From positions 744,001 through 808,000 of the forward strand of contig CALSFV010000008.1 of assembly GCA_943737045.1 (NCBI GenBank): a stretch of 64,000 nucleotides of DNA, given 5' to 3'. The DNA is from Parapristionchus giblindavisi (taxonomy: Eukaryota > Nematoda > Chromadorea > Rhabditida > Diplogasteridae). The notes below the pieces were generated by a model. That model was not told the DNA's origin. It did not search any database and saw only the letters and a list, made by a program, of their open reading frames with translations. A program made the position numbers and the translations under genes. Positions 57,756-64,000 of the stretch are shown here, piece after piece. The number at the start of each line of letters is the position of its first letter. The first letter of the stretch is position 1.

Positions 57756-59974
57756 TCATTGATGAGATCTCAGCGCAGTTACTGAAGTTGTGGCTTTCCT
57801 TCTCGGATCACGGTAAAGGAATATATTGCGCATCAGCTGAAACGAGACCACACAATAGTTGTTGGTTATTTTCCCTGTCCGGAGTATAGAATACCCATAG
57901 AATACGGTAACACCACACACTACGAGACATAAGATCTTTACTCGTACACAGAGAGCAAACTTGCCCAAATATGGGTAATAGATTTGCCACCTTACACTAC
58001 TTGTGTAGACGATTAGCCCACATTCTTATAATGGTAGCCCAAAAACCATCGATTCACCTATATACAGGCTAACATTTGCCAGGATAAGGGGGCAAATCGC
58101 TCGCCAACTAACGTTACTCGGGCAAATTTAATCTCTGTGTATATGAACCGTTTTCGTGCTGGTACGCCACATCATCAATCCTGTGCACGGCAGGGTAATC
58201 ATTCCAAATAATAACTGAAATTCAAAATATATATGTTTATTTAACGATTTAGTTGTGGTTTTACCGTCGCTGAAAATCGTATAAACACTATTATTGGGTT
58301 TGGTATAATGCCATCTTCACGAGGGAAGAAGAACGATGTGTAGAGACAGATCAGTGGATATATGAAGAACACCGCAGTCTCCGAAATCTTAAATTTTGCC
58401 ATATTCATATCGAAATCAGAGTGATATGCCAAAAAAGTAACAAGATTTAATTGTTTATAATGATATGGTTAATATTTTCTAAAAGCACACCTGTGTCACC
58501 AGAATCACGCCAGCGAATCGAGCTCGCGCATCCGGAATCTGCGAATGATAACAAAATAAAATTATTTAAAACTCCCTTCAAAGTCATTCACATGAAACTT
58601 GACAAATTGTTTGTATGAAGGAGACATTAGTCAAATAATACCATCCCCCAAAAATTTGATAAGATACGACCCGGGCTATACTCCCTCACTTTCTTTTTCA
58701 GAGAGCGAACTACTGTTCTAACCGAAAATAATTTAGAACACAGCGGTGCTCTACTGTCCTTTTAGAAAGACGATACGAACGTAGTTCAAATGAAACAACA
58801 GGATCGAGATTGCTTTCGGGCAATTATTGATTTTGCTGCAGTCAAACTCACTTCAGCTCGCCAGAGGAACAGAGCGGTGGCTATTACGAGATAGGCAACG
58901 ATTGGAAATACTGACGCACAGGAGAAGAACAGGAAAAGCATCACTGTAATAATATTATTCGTTAAACATTAAAAAAATTTATTCACTTTTAACTTTCAAA
59001 ATTATATTCATTATCGTGCGAAGATCGTTTTCTCAACAATAAAATTCAGTTCACCTTTCCAAAAATTCGCCGGGTATCCCGCTTTGGCTCCGAATACAGC
59101 GATGGATCCGTTGTAACGGTGGAGCCATGTGAGATTGAGATTCTACAATGTATAAGTGTATCGCAATGAAAGTTTTAATTATAGCCTGCTCAGGGTTATG
59201 AATTCAGAATATCTATAATATATTATATCTATATCTATAATATATCTATATAATATAGATAATATAGAAGAAGAATATAGAATATGAATAATTGAATATC
59301 TGAGCTTTTTTCGGATCTTCATTATGAATAAAAAAAACAAAAATTGCCACTGTACCTCGAGCACCTCCTCAGGGTGTTCCACTTCTACAGTTCCATTTAT
59401 GGCGAAGTTGAAGACATTCGATGCCAAGACAACAGTTAATATAACCATTACAATGTTATGAATACTAAAACAACCATTGCAATTATTTGTACCACCAGGC
59501 ATTTTCATTGGGTGTAAATAAAATATTTTTTCTGATTAAATAACTATGTCTGCAGATGACGTAGTTTTCTTCATTTCAAGGACGAAAAATAAATAACTAA
59601 AATTACCAACTTCTTGTACTTTTCATCCCTATCTCTCATCATGGTTATCCTCTGCAGTTTCAGAATTACATATGTATAAGCGATCGAAAGACTAACAGTG
59701 ACGAAAGATTGAAACGCCTGAATGTATCATATTATAGGAACAAAAAAGTGAGTATATTAAAACTGATAACTCATCGCTCAGAAAATTCATCATTCTCATT
59801 TGTCAATGAAGGAGTTCATAGGAATCAAGAAAGAAAGTAAAGTCTGACCAATAGCACTGATCCGGAAATTCCTTGGCCGCAGAGTATTCCCGTACACAGA
59901 ATAACGGGATACGGTAGGAGTGGATAGAATTGATAGCAAATCCCCCAATAAATATTATGAGCGATATGAGTGAT
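57756..59974 (-). CDS. Receptor gene E: 7TM chemoreceptor, Srh/Sri-like, exons 3-11 in window
   Basis: Minus-strand exons 59974-59849, 59717-59611, 59464-59356, 59142-59055, 58943-58852, 58538-58491, 58387-58265, 58214-58149 and 57836-57756 join in one frame of 280 codons including the stop. They correspond to exons 3-11 of genes A, B and D. Landmarks are HIAHNIYWGICYQFYPLLP, KLQRITMMRDRDEKYK, NLNLTWLHRYNGSIAVFG, FGMITLPCTGLMM and a tail LMRNIFLYRDPRRKA. It is closest to gene D, sharing the GTTGGT exon 4 donor. Exons 1 and 2 are not seen before position 64000. Intron 2 contains LTR element 2, so they may lie beyond the edge or be lost. Role as for the other receptors. Confidence 0.82.
57943..58142. 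mobile_element. MITE (about 200 bp) in intron 10 of gene E
   Basis: Ends TACACAGAGAGCAAACTTGC and GGGCAAATTTAATCTCTGTG, imperfect inverted repeats. It reaches to within six bases of the exon 10 splice donor. Internal GCCCA and GGCAAAT words recur in both orientations. Confidence 0.65.
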
Positions 59975-60037
59975 CTAAATGTTGTTTTTGATTAATCAGT
60001 TCAATAATTTACCACGTTCGCACAATGGTGAGGAGGG

Positions 60038-60038
<1 letters not shown>

Positions 60039-60066
<28 letters not shown>
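60039..60066. repeat. Poly-A run of about 28 bases
   Basis: Uninterrupted A run between exon 3 of gene E and LTR element 2. It could be the tail of a lost retro-insertion, but no attached element is recognised. Confidence 0.7.
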
Positions 60067-60068
<2 letters not shown>

Positions 60069-60082
60069 TTTTCTTACTCGAC

Positions 60083-60491
60083 TGTTAGGGATGTACCCTA
60101 TTCCCAGGCTAACCGCCTCCCCTATCCCCTATTCGCCTTTCGACCGCTAACCCCCTTTCTCCACCTTTAGAGTTATTTTAGAATTAGTTTAGAATGTAGT
60201 TTTGCTTTGTCTTTTAATTTAATTAGGATTGCATCTAAATAGAGGCATTACGCCATTATTATTAGGTCATTCTCTCCACGCGGTTGTTCTCTCCCCGCTC
60301 TCGGCCTCTCTTCTCCTCTCTCCTTCGCCTTTTGATAGTCTCCCAGAGTAGTTGGCGGTCGTACCGCGTGAGTGTCTTCGCCTTTTGAATTGTATTTTGT
60401 AGGTTGAGTTGGAGATAAAGGATTGATATTTGATCTCAAGTCTTGGTGCTTACCCACAAGTTGAAGAACCCGGCTATTGTAAATCCTTACA
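60083..60491 (+). repeat. 5' LTR of LTR element 2
   Basis: 409 bp, apparently identical to 63287-63695, starting TGTTAGGGATGTACCC and ending ATCCTTACA. Confidence 0.9.
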
Positions 60492-60509
60492 TGGGGGCCG
60501 AACCGACCC
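60492..60509 (+). other. Primer-binding site of LTR element 2
   Basis: TGGGGGCCGAACCGACCC directly follows the 5' LTR and matches element 1 at the first 16 bases. Confidence 0.75.
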
Positions 60510-60924
60510 TTGTGTGCTAAGCATCGAGACTCGTGAGGTCTTGAGATCATTTGTAACTATCATCGTACTGCTGCGCTAGCCTAACCAGCTGGTTGTCCGG
60601 ACGATTGATATTGTACCCGTTTGGTTAACGTGGTTGTGTGTTACGGATTATTGTGTGTGTATCGTCGTACCGCTGCGCTAGCCTAACCAGCTGGTTGTCC
60701 GGACGATTGATAGTGAACCCGTTTGGTTAACGTGGTATTGAGATACTAAGGTCTGGAGTAGTGACCTTGAGGTGCTAAGGTCTTGAGGTGTAAGTTCTTC
60801 ATTTGTGGACTTGGAGTGTTACGGCGTAGTGGTGTTGAGGTATTGAGGTGCTAAGGTATTGAGGATTAAAGGAGAGAAGACGTTTAGTTGTTGAGGTGTG
60901 AAGTTATTGAAGTGTTGTTATTAG

Positions 60925-63243
60925 TTGAGAATGCCATTCGACCAAGTTTGTAGTGAAGACCCGACTTTGGTCAGGGAGAGTAATAATGAGCTATTGATGG
61001 AAGATTATCGTGTTTTTACGAAGGAAATAGATGCGTTATTTAATGCATCTTCTGAGAGTAGGCAGAGATTTATAGACACTGTAATAAAACGAGTGAGTCA
61101 GTACAAGAAGAGACCAAGTACTGTACAATTAGATAACTTGAGATCATTTTTGGAAGTGAATAAGGATGAGAATGAAAGAACTATGAATTCGATTAAGACT
61201 AAGATTTTGGATAGAGAATGTGACCAAATTAAGGTTTACAATATGTATCATAAGAGGTGTAATCAATTGGAGAGTGCTATAGATGAAATAAAAGCATCAA
61301 TTCTAAGTAGTAAAAGTATGGCTGATCTACAAAAGCAAGAAAATATTGATGTTAATAATACTCAGGATACGGTATTCCAGTGTCGTTCTGGTGGTCATGA
61401 GGACGCCAACGTAGATGCGCGGATGAATTTGAATATTAATGATGATAATAAAAGAGATTTTGTTGGAGTGCATAGTGGTGCAAACTATGCAAATGTAAAC
61501 ACACATAGACAAATGATTGATATATCTCATGGTGATAGTGTATGTAGAGGCAATATCGGTAATAATGATTATATTACACGTTACCAGAGATCAGATAATG
61601 ACATCGATCAGCGAATAAATGCTCATAGTGGTGATGGAGATGATCACGTATATCGATGTAATAGGGATAGTAGACTCGAAGATATGGTTCAAGTGCTTAG
61701 TCGATCTCTTAGTATTAGTAACGAACAAGCGAGATTAGCTAGATTACCACCATTATGCACTTTTCACGCTACTAAGGACGACAGATTTGAGGAATTCAAG
61801 AAACAATTTATGTTGCGGTTTGGTGATACAGATGGTGAATCGAGAATTGCATACCTTGAATCCTTCTTAGGAGGCAGAGCTAATGATATATGGAGGACTA
61901 TGCCTGATAGCATCCGAAGAAGGAAAAATTATGAAGAGATGATGGGATGGTTTGAGGATAAAGTTAATGGGGTAACCCCTTATGTTGATACAGAGTATGA
62001 GTGGAAGCTACATTCACTCGAGTTAGTTAAGGCCAGTGAATATTTTGTGAAGTTAGAGAAGTATACCAACCATCTATATGATAAGACCCCATGGATGTTG
62101 GAAAAAGTGAGAAAACTTCATTTGTTGCGCGTTGTAACAGGGCGTAAGGAACATTCTGAAATATTGTCGTTATCACAGAAACGAGATGGTGCGTACGAGG
62201 CTATGAAAGAGTATATGCTTCGTATGGAATATATCGATCAAACGGTGAAAGAATGTGAAAGAAAGAATGTTGGGAATAGAAATAGTAGTACCGGTGGCAC
62301 TGGAAACAGTAATAGACAGGATATGTCCAACCAAACGGCCCTATCGGATTCAGTAACCTGTCTCAAATGTGGTGGAAGAGGTCATGTGGCGAGTGTATGC
62401 ACATCTAAAGTATATTATGGTCTAAGAGGAACAAATGGAGCACAATACAGTGGTAGTGCTAATAATTATCAAGGTTGCAGTAATCAAGGTGAATACGGTC
62501 GAACTGAAGAAACAAAAGAACCGTCAAGAGTTATGAACAATTCTCCTGGAGCTTATATGAATAGATTCATAGGAGGTCTTCGTGATAGCAAAAGAGGAGA
62601 AAATAAATATGATCCATATATTGGAAAGAGATTATGTGTTGATGCTGTATTAGATGGGAAATCATGCAAAGTGATTATTGATTCCGGTGCAGATGTTAGT
62701 CTCGTTCCTTTCTCATTCATCGATCGACCTGATAAAACCTTTGGTCAGTTAAAGTTCAAGCCGTCTCGAGATAAGATTACCACTGTAAATGGTATAGTTG
62801 AAGTAATAGGAAAGTGCGAGTTGGATATTCAATTGAGTGGAAAAGGTGAGAAACAGTTGATCTGTTTCCATATTATCAATTGTAAAGATTTGGATCCAGT
62901 TATTGGAATGAATGCATTCAATTTGCTCGGAATTAATATTTCATTTGGAGGAAAGAATTGTTATGGTGACAACAGAGAAGTTCATAGGAAGTCGGTGAAT
63001 ACAATGAATGGTCGTAAGAATGTTACAATTAAGTCGAATATGAAGGATAGCTGTGTAGCTAATCGATATTGCCATAGATGTAGATGTGGTCTTGATCAAG
63101 GAAATGTTGATTGGAGTAATGGTGGTGGAACAAATGATGCGAGGAGAATATGGTGGTGTCGTGATAACTCCAATAAAAATGTCGAGAGGAGGAAGGAGTT
63201 TTTCAGGAATAATACTTTAAACCGTCAGCAGCAGTCATTTTAG
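60925..63243 (+). CDS. Gag-protease polyprotein of LTR element 2
   Basis: One frame of 772 codons. The ATG at 60931 (MPFDQ) is as likely a start as 60925. N-terminal third: charged, probably coiled helices. Capsid-like region around residues 255-430: SNEQARLARLPPLCTFHA, FKKQFMLRFGDTD, GRANDIWRTMP. One CCHC knuckle near residue 475: CLKCGGRGHVASVC. An aspartic protease follows, with catalytic motif VIIDSGADVSLVP near residue 590 and a flap-like VNGIVEVIGKCELD. The C-terminal motif NAFNLLGIN stands where related proteases have ILG. A Cys- and His-rich tail (YCHRCRCGL) ends at the stop just before the purine tract. No polymerase follows in any frame. It would form particles and process itself, but needs helper enzymes for replication. 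Confidence 0.9.
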   Translation: MRMPFDQVCSEDPTLVRESNNELLMEDYRVFTKEIDALFNASSESRQRFIDTVIKRVSQYKKRPSTVQLDNLRSFLEVNKDENERTMNSIKTKILDRECDQIKVYNMYHKRCNQLESAIDEIKASILSSKSMADLQKQENIDVNNTQDTVFQCRSGGHEDANVDARMNLNINDDNKRDFVGVHSGANYANVNTHRQMIDISHGDSVCRGNIGNNDYITRYQRSDNDIDQRINAHSGDGDDHVYRCNRDSRLEDMVQVLSRSLSISNEQARLARLPPLCTFHATKDDRFEEFKKQFMLRFGDTDGESRIAYLESFLGGRANDIWRTMPDSIRRRKNYEEMMGWFEDKVNGVTPYVDTEYEWKLHSLELVKASEYFVKLEKYTNHLYDKTPWMLEKVRKLHLLRVVTGRKEHSEILSLSQKRDGAYEAMKEYMLRMEYIDQTVKECERKNVGNRNSSTGGTGNSNRQDMSNQTALSDSVTCLKCGGRGHVASVCTSKVYYGLRGTNGAQYSGSANNYQGCSNQGEYGRTEETKEPSRVMNNSPGAYMNRFIGGLRDSKRGENKYDPYIGKRLCVDAVLDGKSCKVIIDSGADVSLVPFSFIDRPDKTFGQLKFKPSRDKITTVNGIVEVIGKCELDIQLSGKGEKQLICFHIINCKDLDPVIGMNAFNLLGINISFGGKNCYGDNREVHRKSVNTMNGRKNVTIKSNMKDSCVANRYCHRCRCGLDQGNVDWSNGGGTNDARRIWWCRDNSNKNVERRKEFFRNNTLNRQQQSF

Positions 63244-63286
63244 ATTTCGTTTCGCATGAGGACATGCTAGAGCCGGAGGAGGGAGA

Positions 63287-63695
63287 TGTTAGGGATGTAC
63301 CCTATTCCCAGGCTAACCGCCTCCCCTATCCCCTATTCGCCTTTCGACCGCTAACCCCCTTTCTCCACCTTTAGAGTTATTTTAGAATTAGTTTAGAATG
63401 TAGTTTTGCTTTGTCTTTTAATTTAATTAGGATTGCATCTAAATAGAGGCATTACGCCATTATTATTAGGTCATTCTCTCCACGCGGTTGTTCTCTCCCC
63501 GCTCTCGGCCTCTCTTCTCCTCTCTCCTTCGCCTTTTGATAGTCTCCCAGAGTAGTTGGCGGTCGTACCGCGTGAGTGTCTTCGCCTTTTGAATTGTATT
63601 TTGTAGGTTGAGTTGGAGATAAAGGATTGATATTTGATCTCAAGTCTTGGTGCTTACCCACAAGTTGAAGAACCCGGCTATTGTAAATCCTTACA
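63287..63695 (+). repeat. 3' LTR of LTR element 2
   Basis: 409 bp, apparently identical to 60083-60491, directly after GGAGGAGGGAGA (63275-63286). Confidence 0.9.
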
Positions 63696-63699
63696 CGAC

Positions 63700-64000
63700 C
63701 AGACCGAATAGAATCAACTTTTGAGACAACTGTCTTATGTATTCTTATCTATCTCTCCGTTTTCTTATTAACGTTTTATATTGTCCCATCCGTTCTTCTA
63801 TACCCACGTTCCTCATTCGTCTCTCACGCATTTCATGCATTTCATTATTCGTATTTTTATTTACGTGTATTGTTAAATTTTTTTGTTAAATCTTTTGTAG
63901 TAATAGATTATTCTAGTACTGATTAATCAGTCTTGTCAGGTGAAGCAATACTATGCGGAAAATTTCCTTATTTTCTTTATTAAAGGCACCCCTAGCTAAT
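63700..64000. other. Window edge, nothing recognised
   Basis: Probably the rest of intron 2 of gene E or intergenic DNA. No sequence resembling exon 2 (HIPAIY region) was found on the minus strand here. Confidence 0.4.

Larger units (their letters stand above)
60083..63695 (+). mobile_element. LTR retrotransposon 2, gag-protease only
   Basis: LTRs of 409 bp at 60083-60491 and 63287-63695 look identical by eye. A 4-bp target duplication CGAC flanks it (60079-60082 and 63696-63699). The LTR runs TGTTAGGGATGTACCC...TTACA. A primer-binding site starts at 60492 and a purine tract GGAGGAGGGAGA precedes the 3' LTR. The only frame, at 60925-63243, encodes gag and an aspartic protease; there is no reverse transcriptase, RNase H or integrase. 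It belongs to the same group as element 1: same LTR start, same primer site, related gag. It lies in intron 2 of receptor gene E. Confidence 0.9.

Overview
This window looks like nematode nuclear DNA. Introns are short, mostly with TTTCAG-type acceptors. There are Tc1 and mariner elements, and a cluster of seven-transmembrane chemoreceptor genes of the Srh/Sri-like (Str superfamily) type. No ribosomal RNA, operon or bacterial feature is visible. The species cannot be fixed from the sequence alone.

Layout. 1-5.5 kb: a short tandem repeat, then a minus-strand Tc1 transposase gene whose intron holds a decayed mariner. That mariner holds a small MITE and a 1.3 kb foldback. 5.75-6.9 kb: a four-exon gene of unknown function. 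7.1-10.3 kb: two inverted tRNA-like repeats around a hAT-derived MITE and a 5'-truncated Penelope-like element (reverse transcriptase end plus GIY-YIG nuclease). 10.8-13.5 kb: a hAT-type non-autonomous element and a 485 bp foldback. 14.2-25.7 kb: receptor gene A (+), swollen by a hAT copy, a gag-only LTR element, a 2 kb foldback inside a larger TIR element, and several MITEs. 26.6-28.1 kb: a LINE with a tandemly duplicated 3' part. 30.8-34.1 kb: a Tc1/mariner remnant next to a 2.36 kb foldback. 34.5-40.1 kb: receptor gene B (+), with a mariner carrying another foldback in intron 2. 40.3-42.5 kb: a 2.2 kb foldback. 42.6-45.1 kb: receptor pseudogene C (-). 47.4-52.5 kb: receptor gene D (-), with two foldbacks in introns. 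53.3-57.4 kb: tRNA-bearing repeats and foldbacks. 57.8-60 kb: 3' part of receptor gene E (-), whose intron 2 holds a gag-protease LTR element (60.1-63.7 kb).

By hand splicing, genes A, B and D each give an uninterrupted 11-exon frame of 342-343 codons with the same intron positions and phases. E shows exons 3-11 and C only exons 1-4. A and B point right; C, D and E point left. Every insertion found within A, B, D and E lies in an intron. The transcripts are therefore predicted to carry several long perfect or near-perfect hairpins.

The main unexplained content is the set of large palindromic (foldback) elements. At least ten are present. Several share termini or core blocks although their lengths and target-site duplications differ. 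All exon models, TSDs and repeat boundaries were read by eye, so expect errors of one or two bases. No similarity search was possible.
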